DNA of 64,000 bases from Lachnospiraceae bacterium (GTDB lineage: Bacteria; Bacillota; Clostridia; Lachnospirales; Lachnospiraceae). Made by a program: the position numbers and the translations under genes. Under the pieces are notes generated by a model, which did no database searches, was not told the DNA's origin, and was given only the letters and a program-made list of their open reading frames with translations. Within the stretch, counting starts at the first letter, position 1; the number at the start of each line of letters is the position of its first letter. The stretch lies in assembly GCA_017469945.1 (NCBI GenBank), contig JAFUFI010000025.1, forward strand, positions 1 to 64,000, read 5' to 3'. Positions 50,597 through 60,138 of this stretch are shown here, in pieces.

Positions 50597-53500
50597 TTAG
50601 CAGCCAACCTGCTCGCCTAAGCTGAATGAATACAGTATTCTCTCGGAGACCCCTAGTCCTGTGAGCTTTTCTATTGCTTCCTGATAATAGTCGAGCTGGG
50701 TCTCGTAACGTTTTACAAGCTCATCGCAGCTTTTAACGGCATCTGTCTTGTAATCAAGAAGGATGACAGAGTCCCCTTCTACAAAATAAGCGTCTATAAT
50801 TCCCTGGATTATAACGCTCTCGCTTTCAGGGAACTCGCTGTTTACTTTATTCGCGGGAATGCTGAGTACAAATGGCTGTTCCCTAAAGAGTTTACCTAAA
50901 GAGGCGCTCTTCCACATCCTAAAGGCTAGTCCGCCGGTCATAAACCAAAGGATCTTGGACAGATTTACCGCTTCAAAGCATTCTTCGCTTATCCTGTGCT
51001 CCTTTAATTCCTCTTCCAGGAATTCTTTCAGACAGTTTTCTATTTCCGCCTTTTTTTCTGATACAGCCTTCTTAAACTCATCGAAAGTCGAAATCCTTCC
51101 TCCGAGGGCCTTACCCAGCGTTCTGTCAAAGTCCATTATCTCCATAACCCTGTGGTACGAATTACCCCTGACAGTACCGGTAATTCCGGTTTCCTCCCGT
51201 CTGAATGAAGGGATGTACTTCTCGGTCTCCCTGCTTTCGAACTTCTCGTACGCGCTCTCATCTTCATCCAGCATCGCGGCCATCTTAAGTTCGGATACGG
51301 TAGTCTTGGTGTAAAGCTTATTTAAATACTCAAAAGGATATTTATAGCTGAATCTTTCCTCTATACGGGAAAGCTCATCCCGGTCAGCCTTTTCCTCCGA
51401 CCGCTTAAGCTCGATCCTATGGTCTTCCAAAGAAAGCTGTTCGGATACCCTGTTACTTTCAATATCCTCTCCGCTCATCACAGAGACGCTTATGCTGCCA
51501 CATCCCCCGATAACCGGAAGTACGAGGTCTAAATAGGTCTTAGCATTAATAAACTTGCTGTAGGACAGCTCGTCATCAAAGCCACTTTTTACCTTTTCAA
51601 GAACCTTTTCCGAATCCTCTATCCGGCCTAACATAATAAGCTTTTCCTTTGCTCTGGTCATGGCAACGTATAAAAGCCTCATCTCCTCCGAGATCGAATC
51701 TTCGAGGATTTTCTTTGCTATGATCTCTCTCCGAATGCTCTTAAGCTTTATCCTCTTTTCAAGATCGATATAATCGCAGCCAAGCCCAAGCTCATTATTG
51801 TGGGCGATCTTCGCCTTTGCGTCCATCAGATTGAAAGATTTTCCCATTCCGGCAATTATTGTGATTGGAAATTCCAGTCCTTTACTCTTATGTATGGACA
51901 TAAGCCTTACGACATCGGCGCTCTCTCCAAGCACATCCGCTTCGGAAGTATTGTCAGTCGTGTACTTTTCAAGCTGGTCGATGTACCTTACGAAGTGGTA
52001 CAACCCGTAATAGCTTGTCTTCTCAAAGTTAGAGGCGTAGGTAAGAAGCATCTCCGCATTGGCGCGCCTCTTTGCTCCTCCGGGAAGGGCAGTTATATAC
52101 TCAAGGTAATCATGTTCATCAAAGATCACCTGCAAAAGCTCTCTGATGCTCCTGTATGTGGCATACTTTCTGTATCTGTTTATTTTATCGGCAAATGAAG
52201 GGCAGTCCTTTTTAACCGCCTCCCAAAGTCCCATACCCGGATTATTCGCTTTTATCTCAGAAACGTCACCATCTCCTAATCCGCCGAATACGGAAGTAAG
52301 AGTTCCGAAAAGTGAAATATCGGAAAGAGGATTGTTGATGGTCCGAAGAAGCTGCATTACGCTCTTGATCTCGGGGGTGCTGAAATATCCGCCTCCCTGG
52401 TTAATAGAGATAGGGATCCCTTCTTCCTCAAAAACCTTTCCAAGGGCATCCGCTATCCTGCTGGGGCTCCTGTGAAGGATTACAATATCGCTGTATCTTG
52501 CAGGGCGAAGCCTTCTTACTTCCCCCTCCGGCGTCCTGACAGTCTCCGTCACCTTTGAATCAAGAGCATTTCTTACAAGATTGGCAAGGACAAGGCTCTC
52601 CGTTTCTTCTTCCCGGTAAGCCTCGGCGCTTAATGAGTAATCCTCGTCCTCATTCTCACTATTGTCATCCTGATTATCATCGCTCTCATTTATCTCCTCT
52701 GACAGCTTTGAATCAATAAGGACCAGCTCGGCCTTAAAGTTCTCTCCCCCTTCAGGATATGACGCCCCGGCATAAAGCCTTGCAGCGCTGTCATACTCGA
52801 TAGAGCCTGTCTTTTCGTGCATGATCTTGTCAAAGATCTCGTTTACACAGTCAAGGACTTCTGTGCGACTTCTGAAATTCTTTGAAAGATCGATCCTCTC
52901 ACAACCTTCGGTTACCGGATAGGAAGCAAACTTCTCCAAAAACAGGTCCGGTCTGGCCTGTCTGAAGCCGTAGATACTCTGCTTTACATCGCCCACCATA
53001 AACCTGTCAAATTTACCCGGCTCCTTTGAAGAGATCGCATCAAGCAGCACATCCTGTACAAGGTTACTGTCCTGGTACTCATCCACCATGATTTCTTTAA
53101 AATGTTCCCTGTACTCAAGAGCCGCAGGAGTCGGATTTTTCTCGGGATCTATCAGAATATCAAGAGCAAAGTGCTCAAGGTCTCCGAAATCAGTAACTTT
53201 TTTTTCAGCCTTTTTCTCCAAAAAGCGCCTTCTAAACTCTATCGTCACATCAAGAAGTTCATTCATATAAGGAGCGCACTTGTCCGATATCTCAGCCTTT
53301 TCTTCAATACCCGGCGTAAAAAAAACATCGACCAGTTTTTTTATCTTCTTCTTTGCTTCGTCCCTAAGACCTTTTGCTTCTCCCTTTATCGCTTCCTTCC
53401 TCTCAATTTCGGACCCAAGGACTGTTTCACCCTTCTTAGGCTTTGTAGAGTAGGAAGGCAGTTTTAGGTTGTCATTCACATATCTCTTAAGTCCCTCTGC

Positions 53501-54340
53501 TATCTCAAGGGCATTTTCTCCCCCCAAAGCCTCCTCAAGCCTCATCTTTTCATCGAGAAAAGTATTTTTATAAACGGCCGGTCCCCCATCGGCGTCGCAA
53601 AGCTTTATTGCTTTCTCGTAATCGGAAATATATCCATCGGTTATCCCTTTTAAATACTTGTAAAAGAATACTCCAAGTGGATCTCCGATAGTTTTTCCAC
53701 CTGCAAGACGTACATCCGTCAATGCTCCGAGGGTATCTTCGTGGTCTTTTTTTCTCTCTGTCAAAAACTTCTCTGGCCAGGCAAAGCTCTCCGCATACTC
53801 CTGAAGATCCATGATAGCCTTTTCAAAATCCGAGTCGTTTGACCTGTTTGGAGAAAAGAACATTGATGCGGCAAGAAATCTTTCGTCTCCCTCCTCATAC
53901 TTTTCCTCTAAAAGTTCGGAGAGCACATCCCGCCTTAAAAGTTCCCTTTCGCCCTCATCCATTACTCTGAAATCAGGGTCAAAATCTATCTCTCTGAAAT
54001 GGTTTCTGACAACATTTAAACAAAAAGAATCTATTGTCGTTATCATTGCCCTGTGGACAAGGGCATACTGCTTTTGAAGATGCTCCGAAGAGGGATTCTC
54101 CTCAAGCTTTTCGCTTATTCTCCTGCAGACACGCTCTCTCATCTCCGCCGCGGCAGCTTTAGTAAAAGTAACCACAAGGAGCTCGTCGATATCGATCTTA
54201 TTTTTTTCATCGCAAACAAGAGAAACAATCCTCTCAACAAGTACCGCTGTCTTTCCGCTTCCCGCAGCCGCGCTGACAAGAACGTTTTTATTTCTGGTAT
54301 CTATAACCTTTTGCTGATCTTTTGTAAACCTAATTGCCAC
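50597..54340 (-). CDS. addA: ATP-dependent helicase/nuclease subunit A
   Basis: 1247 residues, the usual size of AddA. UvrD-like helicase motifs in order: Q-motif FTKDQQKVIDTRNKNVLVSA, Walker A SAAAGSGKT, VTFTKAAAAEMRERV, MVDEYQDSNLVQD, GDVKQSIYGFRQARPDLF and LMSIHKSKGLEFP, then RLLYVAMTRAKEKL. A RecB-family nuclease domain at the C-terminus has VILLDYKTDAV. With AddB it processes double-strand breaks and regulates Chi-dependent recombination. The start is GTG at 54338-54340 (GGGAG upstream), overlapping the addB end by 11 nt. An acidic insert (DDNQDDNSENEDEDYS) near residue 570 is low-complexity. Confidence 0.96.
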   Translation of the reverse strand: MAIRFTKDQQKVIDTRNKNVLVSAAAGSGKTAVLVERIVSLVCDEKNKIDIDELLVVTFTKAAAAEMRERVCRRISEKLEENPSSEHLQKQYALVHRAMITTIDSFCLNVVRNHFREIDFDPDFRVMDEGERELLRRDVLSELLEEKYEEGDERFLAASMFFSPNRSNDSDFEKAIMDLQEYAESFAWPEKFLTERKKDHEDTLGALTDVRLAGGKTIGDPLGVFFYKYLKGITDGYISDYEKAIKLCDADGGPAVYKNTFLDEKMRLEEALGGENALEIAEGLKRYVNDNLKLPSYSTKPKKGETVLGSEIERKEAIKGEAKGLRDEAKKKIKKLVDVFFTPGIEEKAEISDKCAPYMNELLDVTIEFRRRFLEKKAEKKVTDFGDLEHFALDILIDPEKNPTPAALEYREHFKEIMVDEYQDSNLVQDVLLDAISSKEPGKFDRFMVGDVKQSIYGFRQARPDLFLEKFASYPVTEGCERIDLSKNFRSRTEVLDCVNEIFDKIMHEKTGSIEYDSAARLYAGASYPEGGENFKAELVLIDSKLSEEINESDDNQDDNSENEDEDYSLSAEAYREEETESLVLANLVRNALDSKVTETVRTPEGEVRRLRPARYSDIVILHRSPSRIADALGKVFEEEGIPISINQGGGYFSTPEIKSVMQLLRTINNPLSDISLFGTLTSVFGGLGDGDVSEIKANNPGMGLWEAVKKDCPSFADKINRYRKYATYRSIRELLQVIFDEHDYLEYITALPGGAKRRANAEMLLTYASNFEKTSYYGLYHFVRYIDQLEKYTTDNTSEADVLGESADVVRLMSIHKSKGLEFPITIIAGMGKSFNLMDAKAKIAHNNELGLGCDYIDLEKRIKLKSIRREIIAKKILEDSISEEMRLLYVAMTRAKEKLIMLGRIEDSEKVLEKVKSGFDDELSYSKFINAKTYLDLVLPVIGGCGSISVSVMSGEDIESNRVSEQLSLEDHRIELKRSEEKADRDELSRIEERFSYKYPFEYLNKLYTKTTVSELKMAAMLDEDESAYEKFESRETEKYIPSFRREETGITGTVRGNSYHRVMEIMDFDRTLGKALGGRISTFDEFKKAVSEKKAEIENCLKEFLEEELKEHRISEECFEAVNLSKILWFMTGGLAFRMWKSASLGKLFREQPFVLSIPANKVNSEFPESESVIIQGIIDAYFVEGDSVILLDYKTDAVKSCDELVKRYETQLDYYQEAIEKLTGLGVSERILYSFSLGEQVGC

Positions 54341-57300
54341 TGTTTTTCTCCCTCATGGCCGCTAATATTTCATCGTCTTTAAGCTTTGAGGCCCGTCTTG
54401 CCGTATACCCCGGAATCTTTCTGTCGTAGGGACATGCCCCCTTGTACGCACAGTACTTACAGCTCTCTCCTTCTATGGGATTAACACATATATCTCCCGA
54501 AAGGATCTCATCTCCCAGGGACTTTGCAAGATTCTCGGTATACGTAATAACATCATTAATGTCATCCGCATTAAGAACCTTTGAACGCGAATCCGTAGTT
54601 CCGTCCTGTTTATATTTAACCCTTATTACATCCGATTCTCCATTTCCCTCTGCAAGATCCTCATCGTTTAAGCCTATGATCCGGTCGTCATTTGCCACAT
54701 ATCCGCTGAGTCTTGACTGCTTGATGCGCTGCTTTTCGATATCTTCTTCAGTGGTTCCTAAATCTGCACTGATAAAAGGATCCTCTACATGATAATAGAA
54801 CAATCCGGCAGGATGCGCTGTTTCCCCGTCTTTTCGAAGTTTATTCAACTCCTGAGACAGGTACATGGGAAGCTGCATCTGGCGTCCGTCATAAACCCTG
54901 TTAAGATCAAGAGATTTCGCGGATGACTTATAATCCACGATCCTGACAAACACGGTTCCGTCCTCCCTTGCGCAGTCAACCCTGTCTATCTTTCCTCTGA
55001 GCCTTAAAACCCTCTTTTTTCCCTCGGAAGGTTTCATGGAAAGATCCCTCCTGAAAGGAACTTCAAATCCGCTTGGCAGGAATTTACCTTTTCTGATCTG
55101 GTACCTGATGGTCAGGATACTTGAAACAAGAGCCTTTTCGAGGCGTTCTATGCCTTTTCTTACTCTTGCACTGTTTTGGAACACACTGGCTCCATAAACA
55201 TCGGTTATTCCCGTAAGGATCTCCGAAACGTTTTTCTTAGCATATTCATCATCAAACTCTGCCCAGCTTAACTTATCTTCCTTAAGTTTTAAGGAAAACT
55301 TCTCCAGAACTTCATGAAATACATTACCCGTATCCCTGCTTCCGACTTCAAATTCCTCTGTCTCTTTGAGCCCGAGACCGTATCTTAAAAAGAATGCATA
55401 ATGGCAGCTCGTATAGGCTTCAAGCTGGCTGATGCTGCTTCGCAATATGTCTGCATCCTGATTCTCACTGAGCTCTTCCGATTCTTCGCAGTACAGTTTT
55501 TTTGCAACAAGGCCATTTAGTTTCTCCGCTCTGTACCTGGCGAATGCCGCATCTTCCATCCGGTTTCTCTTTATAAGAGCATCCCCGTCTCCAAAAGCAC
55601 TGTGCAGGGTATATACGAGGCTCTCGTCGTATCCGGGGCTTTCCGCGAATCTTCTAAGCTCGTCGGAAAGATATCTTAATCCCTCGACTTTATTAACTAT
55701 CTGCTCGGTTAATCTCTCTTTTTCCGGTATATCCACTTTGATCCCCGGAAGCATCCTCTTTATCATCTCACAGATATAGGAAGGCCTCAGACTCTTCCCG
55801 GATGCATCCAGATCGGCCCAAGACAAATAGAGCCTGTCCTTAGGCTTTGTCATATTCATATAAAGGTATAACCGTTGGCTATACATCTCTTCTCTCGGAG
55901 TAGGAGCCAGTTCGTAACCATTGTCTCTTAAGATTTCCCTCTCAAGGTCCGAAATGATACCGCCTTTATCCGTACTCTTGGGAATATTTCCTTCGTTGAC
56001 ACCCATAAAGAACATGATCCTTACAGCAGGGACTCTTGTCCTTTCAATGTCGCCGATAAGTACCTTATCAACGGTCTGCGGTATGGTTCCTATACGGATC
56101 TCTCCAAAGCCGGCATCAAGGATCTCCGCGAACTCTTTTAAGGTAATCTCGTCCTCCCCCATCAACGAGATAACCTGTTCAAAAAGCTCCATGACCTTTT
56201 TATAAACCTGTCTGTATTCCTTTTCCCTGACAAGGTCTCCGGTAGAAGCAAATTCATCGGCATATTTATTTAAAACTCCCGCTGCATCTATTCCCTCAAG
56301 GAAATCGTACAAAGCCTCTGCAAATACCGAAACTTTTCTCTTTGAATCCTTTCCCGGAACATTTTTCCAGCTCTCAGCAACGTTTACAGACGCCTTGTAT
56401 ATAAGCCCTACCTGATCCATAAACATTGCTCTTACAGCGTTTACTCTTCCTAATTTCTCTTCCTTTTCCGGATCCTTTTCTTTACCGGATTTTCCGCTTT
56501 CTGTCTTATCCTCAAAAACACGGCTCCAGTCTCTGTATCCCCTGATTCCGCATCTTCTTACAAACTCTTCGAGAATATCAATATCGTCAGGTTCTATTCC
56601 GGAAATGCCGCTTCTTAGGTATCTGAATACCGATTCTGCGTCAAACTTGTTAATAAACAGGCCAAGCACTCCCCTTATTCCCTCGATCATAGGATTAAGC
56701 CTGATGGAACTCGTTCTGTCAATGAAAAATGGGATTCCCATACGGGAAAACTCTCTCTCAAAATATGGAGCGTACCCCTCAAGATCTCCGGTTACCACAG
56801 CGATATTTCTATACTGAAGCGTCGGATTCTCCCTTAACTGCTTGCATATAAGAAGCCCCGCCTGGTGAACCTCTTCGGCGATATTTGAAGCCTCAAAAAG
56901 CACAACTGATCCATCATCTTCCCCTTCAAATCTTTTGGCACCGCTGCGGAAGATGTTTTCCCCAAGGAAATGAATCTTCTCTGAATTAAACGCGTAACCG
57001 CAATATTCCGGCTCTATAAGCTCCGGTCCGCCTTTTTTTGCATCCCCTGCAAGAGCCTTATAGGTCTTTCCGCTTAAGTAAAAGAGGCTTTGCATATCAA
57101 AGCAGTCCTCTATTTTTACGTCCTTATCAAGTACAAGCGAAACCCAGGTTTCGTCCGCAAGACGGATGATGTCCTCTATAACCCTTATCTGGATCGGAGT
57201 AAATCCGGTAAAGCCGTCAAATACAACAACGCTTCCCGGAAGTATTGATGATGAAGGCATTATCTCCCTAAGGATATCCAGCTTCTCCTCCCGGGTAATG

Positions 57301-57824
57301 AAACTGCCCTCAATATACTTTTTAAAAGCTTCGTAAAGAATCTTAAGATCCGTAAGCTTAGCATTAAGAGCTCCGCGCCCCTTCATTTCGCCGATCATCT
57401 TATCGATATCCGATGGTGATAATCCGTACTGCATAAATTCAGAGATTACGCTCTTTACCTCATGGATATACCCCTGACGGTGAAGCTTTCCTCCAAGAAC
57501 AGGCAGCTCCGCAGATATCTCTCCCGCTACGCGCTGAAGTACAAGGCACTTTCCCGTATCGTCCAGTACGGGAGTCTCCCTCCATCCTACTTCAGTCAAG
57601 ATCCTATGGGACAGACGTCCAAAGCTTAATACGTCGATATTTAAAATACCGCCTCTTTCGCTCATCCTCGAGAGATCGTTTTGCGTCTGCATCGTAAACT
57701 GATCCGGTACAACTATAAGGTAATTTCTGTCCGGATTCGCAGCCGCTCCCTCGAGCATATCCCTGTATATTTTTGTAGTTTTGCCGGAACCCGAAGGTCC
57801 GAAGATGAATTTTAGTTTTCCCAT
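54330..57824 (-). CDS. addB: ATP-dependent helicase/nuclease subunit B
   Basis: About 1164 residues. N-terminal Walker A GPSGSGKTTKIYRD, the large inactive-helicase body with VPDQFTMQTQNDLSR, RTRVPAVRIMFFMGVNEGNIPK and TPREEMYSQRLYLYMNMTKPKDRLYLSW, and a C-terminal nuclease domain with RIVDYKSSAKSLDL. The four iron-sulfur cysteines are recognisable: one in YTSCHYAFF and three in ESCKYCAYKGACPYD. ATG at 57822-57824 is preferred over a GTG three codons upstream because of AGGAAA spacing. First gene of the addB-addA-dus run. Confidence 0.95.
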   Translation of the reverse strand: MGKLKFIFGPSGSGKTTKIYRDMLEGAAANPDRNYLIVVPDQFTMQTQNDLSRMSERGGILNIDVLSFGRLSHRILTEVGWRETPVLDDTGKCLVLQRVAGEISAELPVLGGKLHRQGYIHEVKSVISEFMQYGLSPSDIDKMIGEMKGRGALNAKLTDLKILYEAFKKYIEGSFITREEKLDILREIMPSSSILPGSVVVFDGFTGFTPIQIRVIEDIIRLADETWVSLVLDKDVKIEDCFDMQSLFYLSGKTYKALAGDAKKGGPELIEPEYCGYAFNSEKIHFLGENIFRSGAKRFEGEDDGSVVLFEASNIAEEVHQAGLLICKQLRENPTLQYRNIAVVTGDLEGYAPYFEREFSRMGIPFFIDRTSSIRLNPMIEGIRGVLGLFINKFDAESVFRYLRSGISGIEPDDIDILEEFVRRCGIRGYRDWSRVFEDKTESGKSGKEKDPEKEEKLGRVNAVRAMFMDQVGLIYKASVNVAESWKNVPGKDSKRKVSVFAEALYDFLEGIDAAGVLNKYADEFASTGDLVREKEYRQVYKKVMELFEQVISLMGEDEITLKEFAEILDAGFGEIRIGTIPQTVDKVLIGDIERTRVPAVRIMFFMGVNEGNIPKSTDKGGIISDLEREILRDNGYELAPTPREEMYSQRLYLYMNMTKPKDRLYLSWADLDASGKSLRPSYICEMIKRMLPGIKVDIPEKERLTEQIVNKVEGLRYLSDELRRFAESPGYDESLVYTLHSAFGDGDALIKRNRMEDAAFARYRAEKLNGLVAKKLYCEESEELSENQDADILRSSISQLEAYTSCHYAFFLRYGLGLKETEEFEVGSRDTGNVFHEVLEKFSLKLKEDKLSWAEFDDEYAKKNVSEILTGITDVYGASVFQNSARVRKGIERLEKALVSSILTIRYQIRKGKFLPSGFEVPFRRDLSMKPSEGKKRVLRLRGKIDRVDCAREDGTVFVRIVDYKSSAKSLDLNRVYDGRQMQLPMYLSQELNKLRKDGETAHPAGLFYYHVEDPFISADLGTTEEDIEKQRIKQSRLSGYVANDDRIIGLNDEDLAEGNGESDVIRVKYKQDGTTDSRSKVLNADDINDVITYTENLAKSLGDEILSGDICVNPIEGESCKYCAYKGACPYDRKIPGYTARRASKLKDDEILAAMREKNSGN

Positions 57825-57858
57825 ATTTCTCACTTTCCTGAAACTATTTTATCACAGC

Positions 57859-57904
57859 AAAAAAAAGCCTTCTACAGTACTTTTTAAAATGTACTGCAGA
57901 AAGC
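57859..57904 (-). terminator. Hairpin with U-run just upstream of addB
   Basis: On the minus strand GCTTTCTGCAGTAC pairs with GTACTGTAGAAGGC (57867-57880 with 57891-57904; one mismatch and one bulge), followed by eight Ts. It ends about 35 nt before the addB start. An extended -10 (TG-A-TAAAAT, near 57846-57854) lies between it and addB, so it may isolate addB from upstream transcription or act as an attenuator. Confidence 0.65.
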
Positions 57905-57944
57905 TCCCTCTAATAAAATAGGAATATCTATTTCACATAAGCAA

Positions 57945-57978
57945 AAACAGAGCATTCCTTTTACGGAATGCTCTGTTT
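57945..57978 (-). terminator. Intrinsic terminator of the small membrane-protein gene
   Basis: A perfect 14-bp stem, AAACAGAGCATTCC (57945-57958) with GGAATGCTCTGTTT (57965-57978), followed by Ts on the minus strand. It lies 27 nt after the stop of the 107-residue gene. Confidence 0.9.
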
Positions 57979-58005
57979 AACAGGTTCAATATTATTTAAA
58001 TCAGA

Positions 58006-58329
58006 TTACTGATTTGCATCGCTCTCGTCGAAGAACTCTTCAACTGTTTCCTGCGCTTCGGATGCAGCCTCGGTAACATTATCCTTCGCTTTGGTAACAG
58101 CATCCTTTAAAGGAGTAAATGCACCCTCAGCAGCCTCTTTTACGTTATTGAAAACGTCCTTTGCAGCGTTGTTCAGCTTAACGTAGCTGCGCTCATCCTC
58201 TTCCTCGTCATCTTCAAACTCATCGATGGTGATGGATGATTTCTTTTTCTGGTTGTAGAAATACGCAACTGCTGCTGCGATGCCGCCTACTACAGCTGTT
58301 GCAATAAGTACTCTGGCAAACTTCTTCAT
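58006..58329 (-). CDS. Small single-pass membrane protein, YtxH-like
   Basis: A 107-residue protein: a short basic N-terminus and one transmembrane helix (VLIATAVVGGIAAAVAYFY, about 7-25), then an acidic stretch (DEFEDDEEEDE) and an amphipathic alanine/valine-rich helix (AKDVFNNVKEAAEGAFTPLKDAVTKAKDN). This resembles YtxH-type general-stress membrane proteins, but the match is only in style. Strong AAAGGAG ribosome site. A perfect TATAAT (58400-58405) upstream suggests its own promoter although the -35 is poor. Followed by an intrinsic terminator. Confidence 0.7.
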   Translation of the reverse strand: MKKFARVLIATAVVGGIAAAVAYFYNQKKKSSITIDEFEDDEEEDERSYVKLNNAAKDVFNNVKEAAEGAFTPLKDAVTKAKDNVTEAASEAQETVEEFFDESDANQ

Positions 58330-58442
58330 TTTAAAACTCCTTTCATATCTGTCTGAAATAATTTCAATATTAAACAGGACCCATAGTCCATATATGCTTA
58401 TTATAATAAATCATACAGGAAAATAAAAGCCTTTAGGTCCAA

Positions 58443-59201
58443 TTATTTATTCGCTCTATAGGGCGCATCAGCGGGATATCCGCCTTTAAGCTTTTGCATT
58501 CCTCTTTGAACGGCGTCCTTGGAATTCTTCCAGTCAGCGTCCTGATTCTGGTAGTCAAACTTCTCTACAAGCCAGGAGACATCTTCCTGCAATCTGTCAA
58601 AATTCTCTGTCATCAGGCGCTTCATCATCGAGTAAAACTCATCCTTTTTACTGTCCGAAAGAGTTTCATCCGCCTTTTCACAAAGATCACCAAAGTGCGG
58701 TATGCAAAATCCCTTGCTCCTTGAAACCTTTTCTACAAACTCCGGATCATTGTTCCAAAGATAGAAGAAAGTATCAAGATACCTTTGAAAAGTCTTTTCA
58801 AACTGTCCGCAGATATAACAGCTCTTCTCGGTCTCTCTTGCCCAGTTAACCAGCGAATTGTTACTCGACGCTTTTTTCAGCTTATCCATAAGAGAAACTT
58901 TACCGGGTCTAAAGGATTTAAATTCCTTATCCATCTCCCGGCGGATATTCATATAGTGTGTCTTAAGTATCCAGCCGTTCCCAAGGGTATTTCCGTAAGC
59001 AAACATCTTTTTAAAATGATCCCGGCAAAACCCTTCGCTGTCTGTAATAGCGCGCATATCCGCTTCCATGTATGATGAGCCGCTTCCTAAGACATAATCC
59101 AAGAGATCCTGTTCCACATTCCTCTCTATAAAACAAAACGGGCACTCATCACCGGCATTTACCGCATCATTAAGCGGGATTGTATAGAGCTGTTCTTTCA
59201 T
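58443..59201 (-). CDS. DUF6062 family protein with duplicated CxxC/CxxH sites
   Basis: A 252-residue soluble protein matching the DUF6062 family of Clostridia; function unknown. The cysteine pattern is repeated: CPFC (C20, C23) followed by GFCRDHF (C59, H62), then CYIC (C128, C131) followed by GFCIPHF (C166, H169). The spacing between the pairs is almost identical in the two halves (36 and 35 residues), which points to an internal duplication with two Cys3His metal-binding sites. It sits 14 nt downstream of the DUF2225 gene with a strong AAAGGGGAG site, so the two are co-expressed. Confidence 0.8.
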   Translation of the reverse strand: MKEQLYTIPLNDAVNAGDECPFCFIERNVEQDLLDYVLGSGSSYMEADMRAITDSEGFCRDHFKKMFAYGNTLGNGWILKTHYMNIRREMDKEFKSFRPGKVSLMDKLKKASSNNSLVNWARETEKSCYICGQFEKTFQRYLDTFFYLWNNDPEFVEKVSRSKGFCIPHFGDLCEKADETLSDSKKDEFYSMMKRLMTENFDRLQEDVSWLVEKFDYQNQDADWKNSKDAVQRGMQKLKGGYPADAPYRANK

Positions 59202-59215
59202 AAAAGGACTCCCCT

Positions 59216-60073
59216 TTAAGCCTCTCCGGCCTTTGCCTTAGCTTCCTTGATCGCTTCCTTAAGGTCAAGAGCCTTGTTCTTGATCCTTGCGCTTTCTCTC
59301 GACATAAGAAGAGCCTCTACCATCTTAAGAGAAGTTCCGTAGTCACCGAATCTGAAAGCAAGCTGCGCAAGCAGATAATCAAGCGTAGCATTATCCATTC
59401 CCGCAATAGGCGGATTTTCCTTGCTTCTCGCCTCGTAGAATCCCTGGTATGCATTCTTTAAGTATTCTTTTTCCTGAGCTTCGTAGCTGGCGATCTCTTC
59501 GGCTGAAATCTTGTTTTCCGCTACGCCGGCTTCCTTCATACCTCTGATAAGCCAGGCCGTCTTTAAACAGATAAAAGCTCTCTCACTGATCTTGCACTTT
59601 TTAACTACAGCGTTGGCAAGTGCGATCTTGTATCTTTCAAGGGCCTGTTCGTAGCTGTATGTAGGCTCATCATACTTTTTCAGCTTAATGTTGCTGCTGA
59701 TATTGTCTTTGATAAGCTTAACCTGGGTGGGAAGGAGGTTTCCGTGGTATCTTACAAGAGCAGAATATCCGCATCTTCCGCAAAGCAGTACATCGTACTT
59801 GTTTGAATCGATACCCTCGTACTTCGGCCTCATATCGGCATCTGTTCCGAGGAGCTTAGCTTTTCCGCTCTTCATTACCTTTGCTGTAAACTTCTTTCCG
59901 CAAACAGGGCAGTCAAATTCCTTGTCGTAGATAAGCTCTTCTTCTGTAGGCCCTTTCTTTTCTTCTGCAGCCGCTCCTTGTGCCTTAGCCTGCTTTTTTT
60001 CCTCAGCGAAAACATCAAGATTTTCAAGATTTCCAAGTCCAAGGCTCTCTAATCCGTCCAATAATCCTGCCAT
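59216..60073 (-). CDS. DUF2225 zinc-ribbon/TPR-like protein
   Basis: About 285 residues. After a charged N-terminal region comes a zinc ribbon with CPVC (C55, C58) and CGRC (C98, C101), then a helical, TPR-like C-terminal half (YEQALERYKIALANAVVKK... FRFGDYGTSLKMVEALL-like pieces). This is the DUF2225 architecture known in Firmicutes; its role is unknown. ATG at 60071-60073 is chosen since GAGG is 9 nt upstream; a TTG two codons earlier is too close to it. It has a plausible promoter and precedes DUF6062. Confidence 0.82.
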   Translation of the reverse strand: MAGLLDGLESLGLGNLENLDVFAEEKKQAKAQGAAAEEKKGPTEEELIYDKEFDCPVCGKKFTAKVMKSGKAKLLGTDADMRPKYEGIDSNKYDVLLCGRCGYSALVRYHGNLLPTQVKLIKDNISSNIKLKKYDEPTYSYEQALERYKIALANAVVKKCKISERAFICLKTAWLIRGMKEAGVAENKISAEEIASYEAQEKEYLKNAYQGFYEARSKENPPIAGMDNATLDYLLAQLAFRFGDYGTSLKMVEALLMSRESARIKNKALDLKEAIKEAKAKAGEA

Positions 60074-60094
60074 TGTCAATTACCTCTTTAATGA

Positions 60095-60123
60095 TCTATA
60101 TTTCCATTTACCGCCTGTAGCAA
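60095..60123 (-). promoter_or_regulatory. Promoter of the DUF2225-DUF6062 pair
   Basis: TTGCTA (60118-60123), a 17-nt spacer and TATAGA (60095-60100) on the minus strand, in the 65-nt gap between glnS and DUF2225. No terminator for glnS is visible, so read-through from the purH-DHH-glnS run is also possible. Confidence 0.45.
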
Positions 60124-60138
60124 AAATCAAACTTTTTA

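Noticed and set aside
52600..52720. Acidic low-complexity stretch in addA as a possible frameshift
   Set aside because: The frame is intact on both sides with normal AddA motifs; acidic inserts occur in this region of the family.
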